From: Rahnella variigena
Lineage (GTDB): Bacteria; Pseudomonadota; Gammaproteobacteria; Enterobacterales; Enterobacteriaceae
Length of the DNA: 64,000 nucleotides
Direction: 5' to 3'
Assembly (NCBI RefSeq): GCF_003610915.1
Contig: NZ_NSDJ01000002.1
Span: 1-64,000, forward strand
Numbering within the stretch: the first letter of the stretch is position 1; each line of letters starts with the position of its first letter. Under the pieces are notes generated by a model. The model saw only the letters and a program-made list of their open reading frames with translations, had not been told where the DNA came from and made no database searches. The position numbers were made by a program, and so were the translations under genes. Shown here in pieces: positions 26,967-35,867 of this stretch.

Positions 26967-26995
26967 AAAACGGCTCACCGCATCACGATGAGCCG
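26967..26995 (-). terminator. Intercistronic hairpin between binding protein and ATPase genes
   Basis: CGGCTCA and TGAGCCG (26971-26977 and 26989-26995) form a 7-bp stem; on the minus strand GTTTTGTT follows. Such partial terminators usually let the binding protein be made in excess over the membrane complex. Confidence 0.65.
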
Positions 26996-27004
26996 CATTC
27001 AGGA

Positions 27005-27997
27005 TCAGAAGATTTTGGAGAATTTGTCGATGTTACTGGCGTCGTAGACAAACGGTTCTGCCATCGCGCCGCTGCCGTCAGCATCCAGTTTCACTTTGCC
27101 TAAACGGCCCATGCTGGCTTCGGTTTTGGTGGCGGTGCCTTTGACTAAATCGTCCGCCAGATAAGTCGCGGCGTAGCCCAGATCAATCGGGTTCCAGATG
27201 GCGAAACTTTTCGTTGCCCCGGATTTCACCGCACCCGCCATTTCAGACGGCAAACCCAGGCCGGTTACGTAAACCTTGCCGATTTTGCCCTGATCTTTCA
27301 CCGCCTGCGCCGCCGCCACGATACCGACGGAAGACGGAGAAATAATCACTTTCAGATCCGGGTAGGATTTCAGCAATCCGATGGTTTCACGGTAGCTTTT
27401 ATCTGACAGATCATCGCCGTAAGCGACAGTCACCAGATTCACCGAAGGATATTTAGGCAGCACTTTTTTCATCTCTGCGATCCACAGATTCTGGTTAGTG
27501 GAGGTCGGCGTGGCGCTGAGGATTGCCACATCGCCTTTTTCCACGTTCAGGGCTTTCAGCGCATCGGCGGCCAGTTTGACGTTAGTTTCGCCGATCAGCG
27601 CGTTATTGGAAGGATTGAGGTGGATCTGGCGGCCATCTTTGGCGACGCCGGAATCCCACGACACCACTTTAATCCCGCGCTGCATGGCTTTTTTCAGTAC
27701 CGGCACCAGCGCATCAGGGTCGTTTGCGGAGACGGCAATGGCATCGACACCCTGCGCGATCAGGCCGTTCAGCACTTCAATCTGCGCTTCGGCGGTGGTG
27801 GTGGTCGGGCCGGTATAAATTACCTTAACGTCCCCCAGTTCTTTGGCTGCCTGCTGCGCACCGACGTTAGCCGCCTCAAAAAAACCGTTGCCCAGCGATT
27901 TCGCTACCAGCGCAATTTTCACTTCTGCCGATGCCGCGCCCGCCAGCAGGATGCTGCTCGCCATCAGGGTAAGGCTCAGTACGTGTTTTAATTTCAT
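27005..27997 (-). CDS. Periplasmic rhamnose-type sugar-binding protein
   Basis: ATG 27997 after a GGAG site; 330 residues. A signal peptide (to AGAASA) is followed by a type 1 periplasmic-binding fold: VKIALVAKSLGNGFFEAANVG, GVDAIAVSANDPDAL, VVSWDSGV and ATPTSTNQNLWI. The sequence and gene order resemble the rhizobial rhamnose-binding protein RhaS more than RbsB or LsrB. Rhamnose as ligand is supported by the divergent RhaS-like activator and aldA but not proven. Confidence 0.8.
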   Translation of the reverse strand: MKLKHVLSLTLMASSILLAGAASAEVKIALVAKSLGNGFFEAANVGAQQAAKELGDVKVIYTGPTTTTAEAQIEVLNGLIAQGVDAIAVSANDPDALVPVLKKAMQRGIKVVSWDSGVAKDGRQIHLNPSNNALIGETNVKLAADALKALNVEKGDVAILSATPTSTNQNLWIAEMKKVLPKYPSVNLVTVAYGDDLSDKSYRETIGLLKSYPDLKVIISPSSVGIVAAAQAVKDQGKIGKVYVTGLGLPSEMAGAVKSGATKSFAIWNPIDLGYAATYLADDLVKGTATKTEASMGRLGKVKLDADGSGAMAEPFVYDASNIDKFSKIF

Positions 27998-28408
27998 TGT
28001 TGGTACTCCGCATGCTATTCGCATAAATCTGCAAAAAGTTTAACGACGAAAAGTTGCCGACGCGCCAGGCGCATGATCACGACTCTAGGAGGTTGCCGTC
28101 AGACTGACCTTTCCGCGAGTGCCAGTTCAGCGCTAACTATGGCAAAGACGCAAAGGTTTAAGCGAACAACCTCACAATTTGATAACAATTTTGTTTCGGT
28201 CATGCCAAACGGTCAGAAAACCACACATTACCGGTCTCTGAAGTCCGCACTTAAATAAGGTGTAAAGCCACGCGGTACGGCGGATGGCGCAGGATTTTGT
28301 AAGGAGGGAAATGTTTTGTTCAAAAGCGGCTGGCGGATCACAGTTTCAGCCTTATAGACGCGCCGGTGACGACTAAGATATTACGATAATGTTAATAAGG
28401 AGTTGGAA
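27998..28408. promoter_or_regulatory. Divergent control region between sugar importer and AraC activator
   Basis: About 410 bp with no gene. It contains AT-rich stretches (near 28170-28200) and ends with a clear AAGGAG site for the activator. No perfect CRP box; GGATCACA near 28337 is a half site only. AraC-type half sites are probable but I cannot define them. Confidence 0.5.
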
Positions 28409-29227
28409 ATGACCGTGCTACGCAGTAGTGAGTATTTTTCCTCAGGGGATTTTCCGGTCGCCATTGAACCCCGTTATCCGCAGGAAACGTTTCCCGAACA
28501 TCATCATCAGGATTTCAATGAAATTGTGCTGGTCGAGCAGGGTACCGGCACGCACGTTTTCAACGACCAGCCGCTGATCCTCAGTGCCGGCAGCGTCTGT
28601 TTTGTCCGCCACAGCGACCACCATCTTTATGAAGATACCGACAATCTGCATCTGACCAACGTGCTGTACCGCAGCCCAAATGCGTTTCGGTTCCTGAATT
28701 GCGTCAGCGATTTGTTACCGCAGGAAGTGGACGGAATTTATCCGGCGCACTGGCGCATCAGTCCGAATCAGATAACTCAGGCCAAAACCATTATTGATCA
28801 GCTGGCGCGTAAGCCCTTCAGCCTGTCACCGGAAAATCAGGCGCAGCAGGAGCTGTACTTTATGCAGCTCTTATTGTTGCTGCGCAAAGGCAGCCGCGAC
28901 GTGGGTTATCGCGGGCAGGGCGGTGACCTGAATAATTTGCTGGACTGGATGAACGAACATTACGACGAAGAAATCGACTGGCCGCAACTGGCTGCGCAGT
29001 TCTCGATGTCGCTGCGCACCTTGCACCGGCAGATGAAACAGCAAACCGGCTGCACGCCGCTCAATTATCTCAACCGTCTGCGCCTGCTTAATGCGCGCAA
29101 TATGCTGCGTTTCAGCGACAGCCCGATTACCGAGATCGCCCATAACTGCGGTTTTTGCGACAGCAATTACTTCTCCACATTGTTTAAACGCGAGTTTGGC
29201 TATGCGCCAAGAAGTGTTCGTCAGTAG
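28409..29227 (+). CDS. rhaS: AraC-family activator, RhaS-like
   Basis: ATG 28409 (AAGGAG 6 bp upstream) gives 272 residues. The cupin half (VAIEPRYPQETFPEHHHQDF, GTGTHVFNDQP, CFVRHSDHHLYEDTDNL, TNVLYRSPN) and the two helix-turn-helix units (FSMSLRTLHRQMKQQTGCTP and SDSPITEIAHNCGFCDSNYF) track E. coli RhaS closely. RhaS binds L-rhamnose and activates rhamnose genes. Here it lies between the importer and aldA; rhaBAD and rhaR are not in the window. Confidence 0.82.
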   Translation: MTVLRSSEYFSSGDFPVAIEPRYPQETFPEHHHQDFNEIVLVEQGTGTHVFNDQPLILSAGSVCFVRHSDHHLYEDTDNLHLTNVLYRSPNAFRFLNCVSDLLPQEVDGIYPAHWRISPNQITQAKTIIDQLARKPFSLSPENQAQQELYFMQLLLLLRKGSRDVGYRGQGGDLNNLLDWMNEHYDEEIDWPQLAAQFSMSLRTLHRQMKQQTGCTPLNYLNRLRLLNARNMLRFSDSPITEIAHNCGFCDSNYFSTLFKREFGYAPRSVRQ

Positions 29228-29421
29228 ATATCACCATAATTTGCAGAAATGTTATGTCGGGCAACACGACTATGACATTTTTGCCATTTCTCAAAATTAA
29301 ATGGCAATCACGGAAAGGTAAAAACCAGACGGATAGAACAGGCTGTTAAAACTTCACAAAAAAGAGCTTTTTTATTAACAACTCGTTCATCACCTCTATC
29401 CGTATCTTGGAGACTCCCTAC

Positions 29422-30861
29422 ATGAGCACAGTTCAGAAACGTATGTACATCAACGGCGAATTCGTTGAAAACACCGGCGGTAAGTGGATTGACGTTGTGA
29501 ATCCGGCAACAGAACAGGTAATTTCGCAGATCCCTGAAGGCTCGGCAGAAGATGCCAGAAGAGCCATTGATGCGGCAGAAGCGGCGCAACCGGGCTGGGA
29601 AGCATTGCCTGCGGTTGAACGCGGCGTATGGCTGCATAAAATCGCCGCCGGTATCCGCGAGCGCGAAGCCGAACTGACTGACACCATTATTGCTGAAGGT
29701 GGCAAGACTTATGGTCTGGCGCAAACCGAAGTGCTGTTCACCGCGGATTATCTCGATTACATGGCTGAATGGGCGCGCCGTTACGAAGGCGAAATCATTC
29801 AGAGCGACCGTCCCAACGAAAACATCTTTGTGTTCCGCAAAGCCATCGGTGTGACCACCGGTATTTTGCCGTGGAACTTCCCGTTCTTCCTTATTGCCCG
29901 TAAGGCGGCACCGGCGCTGATCACCGGTAATACTATCGTGATCAAACCGAGTGAAATCACGCCGAACAACGCGGTGATCTTTGCTGAAATCATCCACAAA
30001 ATCGGTCTGCCAAAGGGCGTGCTGAATATCGTGACCGGTTACGGTCCGACGGTTGGTCAGGAACTGGCAGCCAACCCGAAAGTCGGCATGGTCAGCCTGA
30101 CCGGCAGCGTGGCGGCGGGTATCGCCACCATGACCGCCGCAGCGCAGAACGTCACGAAAGTCTCGCTGGAACTGGGCGGTAAAGCCCCGGCCATCGTGAT
30201 GAATGACGCCGATTTGGATCTGGCGGTAAAAGCCATAGTCAGCTCCCGCGTCATCAATACCGGGCAGGTGTGTAACTGCGCCGAACGTGTTTACGTCCAG
30301 GAAGGCGTCTACGACGAATTCATTTCGCGCATCGGCGAAGCGATGAAAAAAGTCACGTTTGGCAATACTGCCGAACAAAAAGAGCTGGATATGGGCCCGC
30401 TGATCAGTGGTGCGGCGTTGCAGCGCGTGGAAGACAAAGTGGCGAAAGCCGTTTCTCAGGGCGCGAAAGTGCTGCTTGGCGGTAAACGCCATGGCGACAA
30501 AGGATTTTTCTATCAGCCAACGGTGCTGGTGGATGTGACGCAAGATATGCCGATCATGCACGAAGAAGTGTTTGGTCCGGTGTTGCCGGTCGCGACATTT
30601 AAAACGCTGGATGAAGCCATCGCGATGGCCAATGACAGCGAATACGGCCTGACGTCGTCGATTTACACCAGCAACATCAACACCGCGATGAAAGCGCTGA
30701 AACAGCTGAAATTCGGTGAAACTTACATCAACCGTGAAAACTTTGAAGCGATGCAGGGCTTCCACGCGGGCTGGCGTAAATCAGGCGTCGGTGGCGCAGA
30801 CGGTAAACACGGCTTGCAGGAATATCTGCAAACGCACGTCGCGTATTTGCAATTCCACTAA
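29422..30861 (+). CDS. aldA: Lactaldehyde dehydrogenase AldA
   Basis: ATG 29422 gives 479 residues, the E. coli AldA length; an upstream TTG is less likely. ILPWNFPFFLIARKAAP, SLTGSVAAG, Glu250 in VSLELGGKAP and the nucleophile Cys at about 284 in NTGQVCNCAERVY are seen. AldA oxidises L-lactaldehyde, the end product of rhamnose and fucose breakdown, to L-lactate, which fits its place beside the RhaS-like activator. Cotranscription with the LUD gene downstream is likely. Confidence 0.92.
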   Translation: MSTVQKRMYINGEFVENTGGKWIDVVNPATEQVISQIPEGSAEDARRAIDAAEAAQPGWEALPAVERGVWLHKIAAGIREREAELTDTIIAEGGKTYGLAQTEVLFTADYLDYMAEWARRYEGEIIQSDRPNENIFVFRKAIGVTTGILPWNFPFFLIARKAAPALITGNTIVIKPSEITPNNAVIFAEIIHKIGLPKGVLNIVTGYGPTVGQELAANPKVGMVSLTGSVAAGIATMTAAAQNVTKVSLELGGKAPAIVMNDADLDLAVKAIVSSRVINTGQVCNCAERVYVQEGVYDEFISRIGEAMKKVTFGNTAEQKELDMGPLISGAALQRVEDKVAKAVSQGAKVLLGGKRHGDKGFFYQPTVLVDVTQDMPIMHEEVFGPVLPVATFKTLDEAIAMANDSEYGLTSSIYTSNINTAMKALKQLKFGETYINRENFEAMQGFHAGWRKSGVGGADGKHGLQEYLQTHVAYLQFH

Positions 30862-30873
30862 TCAGCAGTAACG

Positions 30874-30900
30874 GCCGGAGTGGGGCAACCTGACTCCGGC
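30874..30900 (+). terminator. Hairpin between aldA and the LUD gene
   Basis: GCCGGAGT pairs with ACTCCGGC across an 11-nt loop, followed only by TTAT. Probably a partial terminator or mRNA-stabilising hairpin. Confidence 0.5.
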
Positions 30901-30915
30901 TTATAAGGACATATC

Positions 30916-31497
30916 ATGAGCCGCAACGATTTCCTCACCGGCATTCGTCAGCATAAGATTATGCAAACGCTATTTCCGCCACAGCCTGAAAACCCTGACC
31001 TGGCGGAAGAGTTTGGCCGCGCGCTGACCCTGATGGGCGGCATCTGGGACGATACTTTTCTGCGTACGCCGCAGAATGGCTACACCACGCTGAACGCCTA
31101 TCTGCGCGGGTTGTATCCGGCTGATTCCCTGTTTTGCTCCGCCACGCCGGAGATTATCGCGGAAGTGGATTTCAGCGCCCGCACTCAGGCGGCAGCGCTT
31201 AAAGATGTGGATGTCGGCGTGGTTCGCGCCTGCTTTGGTGTGGCTGAAACCGGTGCAGTGTTTCTCAGCGATCCGCAGCTTTGTGTGAATTCCCTCAGCG
31301 CGATGGCGAAACATCTGGTGGTGCTGCTCGACGTGAAGCACATCATCGAACATCTGCACCTTGCTCATCGCCATCCGCAACCCTTCAATGCCCGTTATAC
31401 GGTGATGGTAACGGGGTCCGCCGCGATGGCCGACAGCGAAAGTGCGCTGATGCTCGGCGCAAAAGGGGTGCAGAGTTTGCGGGTGATCGCGATTTAA
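30916..31497 (+). CDS. LUD-domain protein (LutC/YkgG-like)
   Basis: 193 residues with an LUD fold: DVDVGVVRACFGVAETGAVFLSD is the diagnostic segment (about 94-117). In LutABC/YkgEFG lactate utilisation the LutC partner works with a ferredoxin-like LutA and an iron-sulphur LutB; neither is here. Its place behind aldA suggests use of the L-lactate that AldA makes, but a solo role is untested. Confidence 0.75.
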   Translation: MSRNDFLTGIRQHKIMQTLFPPQPENPDLAEEFGRALTLMGGIWDDTFLRTPQNGYTTLNAYLRGLYPADSLFCSATPEIIAEVDFSARTQAAALKDVDVGVVRACFGVAETGAVFLSDPQLCVNSLSAMAKHLVVLLDVKHIIEHLHLAHRHPQPFNARYTVMVTGSAAMADSESALMLGAKGVQSLRVIAI

Positions 31498-31637
31498 GTC
31501 CTAAAATCCACGGATCCTGCTGTACTCACTTCGCTTAAAATAACTCCTGTAAATAAAATAAATCCTATCTGATACAATAAGTAAACGGGGTCACAACGGG
31601 AGTGTCCTGACTTTTACTGCAGGTGAGCGCGACAACC

Positions 31638-32681
31638 ATGAGCGTGATACAGAGCCTTATCAAACAAGCCTTTGGCACCGGTAACAGCAATGAAGCGGCC
31701 ACTTTTCTGGCCAGCGCGTGCAACCGGATGAAGGCAATGGATAAAACGTCTATCGCCCGCGAAGTGGAAAGCGCGCTCAGAGGCGTCAGTTTCGGCCGTG
31801 CCGAAGGCGATAAAGCCAAAGTCAAAACCGTTTTTAAAGACACCGCCATCACGCTGGAAAAACTGGCGTCACTGGAAAAACAGGTGCGCAGCCTGACTCA
31901 AGAACTGGCTGTGGCGCGTCATCAAACCGGCAGCGGGAACAAAGAAGATGTTCAGCGACTTGAAGGCGAGCTATACCGCCTGAACACGCGGGTCAGCGAA
32001 CTGCTGCGCCAGTCTGAAATACAGAAAAAGCAGCACGCCGACGAACTGGCGCTGATGCGATCCCGTCAGCAAACTGCCGGAAACTCTGCCTCCGCCGGGC
32101 TGGAAGAGTCAAGAAATCTTGTTGCTTACATGGGCAGTCAGATGGCGGCGATGGCCGCCGCCCGCGACAAGCTACAGGGCCAGATCGTTGAGGAAGAAGA
32201 CAAACGTCACGCTGCCAACCGCCGTGCGGACGGTAATTACGCGCTGCTCGGACAGCAGAAAGAACTGACGGCTGAGGCGAACCGTAAAGTCACGCAACTG
32301 CGTGCCAGCCTGAAACTGGAAGAGTACGAAGGGCAAAACGCGAAGAGCGAAAGGACGAAACTGAAAAAGCAGCTCGCTGAGCTTCAGGACGAAAACAGCC
32401 GTCTGGCAGAACGTTTTCGCGATAACGAAGAAGATTGCGAACGGCTTAGCCAGGCGCTGGAGCGCACGAATCAGGAGTTCGCTGCCTACAAAGCGCAAAA
32501 GCAACGCTTAACCCGCTGGATCCATATTCCCGGCGCAATGATGGGAATTTCCGTTGTCGGGTTGGTGCTGTACTCAGATGCCCAGCCGGGGCATCTTTTC
32601 GATAACCTTGCCCCCGCTGCTTTTCTCGGCAGCGTCGTCTACGCACTTTCCCTGATGATTGCGTTTACTCGCCGGGCGTAG
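31638..32681 (+). CDS. Coiled-coil protein with two C-terminal membrane segments, unknown function
   Basis: ATG 31638 (AGGTGAG upstream) gives 347 residues. The first 75 residues are a mixed helical region, then about 75-300 is long charged coiled coil (for example LEGELYRLNTRVSELLRQSE and KKQLAELQDENSRLAERF). Two hydrophobic segments end it: IPGAMMGISVVGLVLY (about 299-315) and FLGSVVYALSLMIAF (about 328-343). It would hang a coiled coil in the cytosol from the inner membrane. I do not recognise the family; it is a single gene before a long AT-rich gap. Confidence 0.6.
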   Translation: MSVIQSLIKQAFGTGNSNEAATFLASACNRMKAMDKTSIAREVESALRGVSFGRAEGDKAKVKTVFKDTAITLEKLASLEKQVRSLTQELAVARHQTGSGNKEDVQRLEGELYRLNTRVSELLRQSEIQKKQHADELALMRSRQQTAGNSASAGLEESRNLVAYMGSQMAAMAAARDKLQGQIVEEEDKRHAANRRADGNYALLGQQKELTAEANRKVTQLRASLKLEEYEGQNAKSERTKLKKQLAELQDENSRLAERFRDNEEDCERLSQALERTNQEFAAYKAQKQRLTRWIHIPGAMMGISVVGLVLYSDAQPGHLFDNLAPAAFLGSVVYALSLMIAFTRRA

Positions 32682-32748
32682 CGGCTGTCTGTGAACCGAA
32701 TGCCGCTGTAGCGGCCAGTAACAATGTTGAAGCTAAACGTAAACGCAC
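32665..32748 (-). CDS. Possible 27-residue exported peptide
   Basis: A GTG start at 32748 behind GAGAGGAAG opens MRLRLASTLLLAATAAFGSQ, a perfect small signal peptide, ending TAATPGE. It overlaps the end of the coiled-coil gene on the other strand by 17 bp. Either a real micropeptide or the 5' stump of a lost exported protein. Confidence 0.35.
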   Translation of the reverse strand: MRLRLASTLLLAATAAFGSQTAATPGE

Positions 32749-33534
32749 GGCACTTCCTCTCTTCGTTTTAAACCGGAATGAACATCTGTCTGCGGGGCCA
32801 CTGTGAGCCTGACGGTCTGACAGAGAAGTGACGCGATCATGACAAAAACGTCATCAGGGCAGGGCGGCTAAGGTCGTGGAAGCGTTTTCCCTGAGCGGAT
32901 TGTGGATATTTTAAACAGCGGAATGGATTTTGATTTTATATCTTATGTAAAGAAGGGAAGGTTTCATTACCCGGAACAAATTGGGTGAAAAAACGTCAGA
33001 GAATATTCTCTTGTCTTAAAATAGTGGTCTATATTTATTCTGACTCAGATTCAGTTTGTGCGGTTTCGAAAGATGAAAGTCAAATTACCTAACCGTAAGT
33101 AGCGCATGATTAATAGTCGTAATGGGCATTTCGTGATTATGATTTATATGTTTTATATCAGTGAATTATCTATAATGTAACCGTTACCATTCACAGGCTT
33201 ATTATACGCGTCGATTTATCCGGTGAATTTTCAAATGAAAGCGGTGTTTTATTTTGCCCGGCCTTCAAAACGGTATCAGGCCAATTAATCCACGAAGTTT
33301 ACGCGGGGATTTAATTGAAAAATCGCATCATGATGCACACTGCGTGCGGTATTTTGTTAAAAAGTTATATTTGTAAAGTTGCGTATGTACTAACAGGAAG
33401 AAAAAATCTATAGTGAGCCCCCTTACGGCTCTCAATCAGAACGGTCGATTTATGTCTACTTCTAATGTCTAAAATTGAGAGATGTGTCTTGTTTTTGACC
33501 CAGCCTTTTAACACAAAACAAAAGAACTCATAAA
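32749..33534. other. Long AT-rich intergenic region before pqqU
   Basis: 786 bp without a supported gene. From about 32900 it is markedly A+T rich, with many TTTAT/ATTAA tracts but no clear Fur box. It ends in the pqqU leader with the inverted repeat at 33429-33481. The A+T content and lack of genes suggest an H-NS-bound regulatory region or the scar of an excised element. Confidence 0.5.
33429..33481 (+). promoter_or_regulatory. Inverted repeat in the pqqU leader
   Basis: CTCTCAAT (33429-33436) and ATTGAGAG (33474-33481) are exact inverted repeats 37 bp apart, ending 53 bp before the GTG start. It may be a leader stem-loop or a dimeric repressor operator. Confidence 0.4.
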
Positions 33535-35688
33535 GTGAACGCCAAAACCTCTGCTTTTATCATCACGTTCTTGTCATTTTTGAACCCGGTTTCAGTCAGT
33601 TACGCGCAGTCAGCGACCGACGCCTCTAAGGGCGATACTGACGATTCATCAGACTCTTCTTCCCTGATGATCATTAAACGCGAAATCAGCGGGGGTCTGT
33701 CAGAACTGGACACACCCGCAGCGGTCAGCGTGGTGGATGGCGACGATTTCAGAAACAGCAAAGCGCAGGTCAACCTGTCAGAAAGCCTCGGCAGTGTTCC
33801 GGGTTTACAGGTGCAGAACCGCCAGAATTACGCGCAGGATCTCCAACTTTCCGTGCGTGGCTTCGGCAGCCGTTCGATGTACGGCGTGCGCGGTGTGCGT
33901 ATTTACGTTGATGGTATTCCGGCCACGATGCCTGACGGGCAGGGCCAGACCTCCAATATCGATCTGAACTCGGTAGAACGCGTGGAAGTGCTGCGCGGTC
34001 CTTTCTCGGCGCTGTACGGCAATGCTTCCGGCGGCGTGGTGAACGTGGATACCCAGACCGGTTCTCAGCCTGCAAAACTGGAAGCAGGCACTTATTTTGG
34101 CAGTTACGGCTCGTTTCGTAACAGCGTAAAAGCCAGCGGTGCGACCGGCGACGGCACACACGCGGGTGATGTGAATTACCTGATTTCCGGCTCACGTTTT
34201 ACCACCGACGGCTATCGCGACCACAGTGGTACGCAGAAAAACCTCGGTAACGGCAAACTGGGCGTGCGCATTGATGATGCCAGTACCCTGACGCTGATGT
34301 TTAACAGCGTTTCTGTTGATGCGAACGATCCGGGCGGTCTGACTGAATCCGAATGGCACGATGACCCGACGCAGGCGAAACGCGCCGATCAATACAATGC
34401 GCGCAAATCGCTGGATCAGACTCAGGTTGGCCTGCGTTATCAGCGTCAGATAGGCGAGAACGATGAGTTCAGCCTGATGACCTATCACGGCGAGCGCCAC
34501 ACCACGCAATACCAGACCATTCCGGCAGCATCGCAGAAGAATCCGCTGAACGCAGGCGGGGTGATCGTTCTGGAACGTAAATACTCCGGCGTGGATACCC
34601 GCTGGAAACATGACGATCAGATTGGTTCTGTGCCGTTCTCCGTTACCGGCGGTCTGGATTATGAAACCATGACCGAACGCCGCTTTGGTTATGAAAACTT
34701 CAATGATGAAGGCGATCTGGGCGTGAAAGGCGACGAACGTCGCAATGAAAAGAACGTGATGTGGAACCTCGATCCCTATCTGCAAACCACGTGGAACCTG
34801 ACGTCGCGCTGGACGCTGGATGCCGGTGCGCGCTACAGCACCGTGAGTTTTGATTCGCAGGATTACTACATTACCGGCAGTAATCCGGATGACAGCGGTT
34901 CGCGCCGTTATCACAAGCTGCTGCCAATGGCTTCACTGAATTATGCAGTGACGCCGGCGCTGAACACCTATATCTCTGCCGGTCGCGGTTTCGAAACGCC
35001 AACCATTAATGAGCTTTCTTACCGCACTGACGGCAAGTCTGGCCTGAACCTGGGGCTGGAACCTTCGACCAGCAACACGGTTGAACTGGGCAGCAAATGG
35101 CGCGTCGGCAATGGTTTAGTTACCGCCGCGGTCTTCCAGACTGATACCGACGACGAGTTAATTGTTGCAGAAAGTGTCGGCGGACGTTCGAGTTACACCA
35201 ACGCCGGTAAGACCCGTCGTCGCGGACTGGAACTGTCGTTAGATCAGCAGATTGAAGAAAACTGGCGCGTTAAAATGGCCTGGACTTTACTCGATGCCAC
35301 CTTCCGCAATGAGACCTGCGGCGCCGGGGATTGCACGCCAGCGGGCAATCGTCTGCCGGGTATCGCACGCAACATGGGCTACGCTTCTCTGGAGTGGGCA
35401 CCGGTTGATGGCTGGCATGCTGGCGCTGATGTGCGCTACATGAGTGACATCGAAGTGAATGACGAAAACAGTGAACAGGCACCGGCTTATACCGTCGCCA
35501 GCGTGAATGCGGGTTATCGCTTCAACTGGAACAAAGTGACGCTCGACCTGTTTACCCGCGTCGACAATCTGTTCGACAGAAATTACGTCGGTTCTGTCAT
35601 CGTCAATGAAGGTAACGGTCGCTATTTCGAACCGGCACCTGGCAGAAACTACGGTGGCGGCGCTACGCTTTCTTATAGTTTCGAATAG
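33535..35688 (+). CDS. pqqU: TonB-dependent PQQ receptor PqqU (YncD)
   Basis: GTG start; 717 residues. Signal peptide (to SYAQ), a TonB-box-like SLMIIK at about 43-48, a plug domain with SELDTPAAVSVVDG, PGLQVQNRQNYAQDLQLS, RGFGSR, YVDGIPATMPDGQGQTSN and RGPFSALYGNASGG, then a 22-strand barrel ending in Phe-Glu. These blocks are almost those of E. coli YncD, shown to be the outer membrane receptor for pyrroloquinoline quinone and renamed PqqU. The next gene is the PQQ enzyme Gcd, 180 bp downstream on the same strand. Confidence 0.92.
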   Translation: MNAKTSAFIITFLSFLNPVSVSYAQSATDASKGDTDDSSDSSSLMIIKREISGGLSELDTPAAVSVVDGDDFRNSKAQVNLSESLGSVPGLQVQNRQNYAQDLQLSVRGFGSRSMYGVRGVRIYVDGIPATMPDGQGQTSNIDLNSVERVEVLRGPFSALYGNASGGVVNVDTQTGSQPAKLEAGTYFGSYGSFRNSVKASGATGDGTHAGDVNYLISGSRFTTDGYRDHSGTQKNLGNGKLGVRIDDASTLTLMFNSVSVDANDPGGLTESEWHDDPTQAKRADQYNARKSLDQTQVGLRYQRQIGENDEFSLMTYHGERHTTQYQTIPAASQKNPLNAGGVIVLERKYSGVDTRWKHDDQIGSVPFSVTGGLDYETMTERRFGYENFNDEGDLGVKGDERRNEKNVMWNLDPYLQTTWNLTSRWTLDAGARYSTVSFDSQDYYITGSNPDDSGSRRYHKLLPMASLNYAVTPALNTYISAGRGFETPTINELSYRTDGKSGLNLGLEPSTSNTVELGSKWRVGNGLVTAAVFQTDTDDELIVAESVGGRSSYTNAGKTRRRGLELSLDQQIEENWRVKMAWTLLDATFRNETCGAGDCTPAGNRLPGIARNMGYASLEWAPVDGWHAGADVRYMSDIEVNDENSEQAPAYTVASVNAGYRFNWNKVTLDLFTRVDNLFDRNYVGSVIVNEGNGRYFEPAPGRNYGGGATLSYSFE

Positions 35689-35867
35689 ATTTCATAAAGT
35701 AAGCGTTTTAGTCAGTAAGAACAATGAACCACGCGGTGTTGCCCGGTGCCTGCACTGAGAAAGCAGGGCGGCACATGCAAGGAATGACACCCGGTGAGAA
35801 CCGGATGTTCTTGAAGATTCGGGTCACCCTGAATCGACGATTATAAAAATCAGTAAGGTCATCAACT

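Noticed and set aside
29308..30765. A 485-codon open frame on the minus strand
   Set aside because: It is exactly opposite aldA, has His/Arg/Phe-rich composition typical of antisense frames in GC-biased genes, and no domain.
33180..33420. A Fur box upstream of the TonB receptor
   Set aside because: No 19-bp match to GATAATGATAATCATTATC-like sequence; PqqU is not expected to be iron-regulated.
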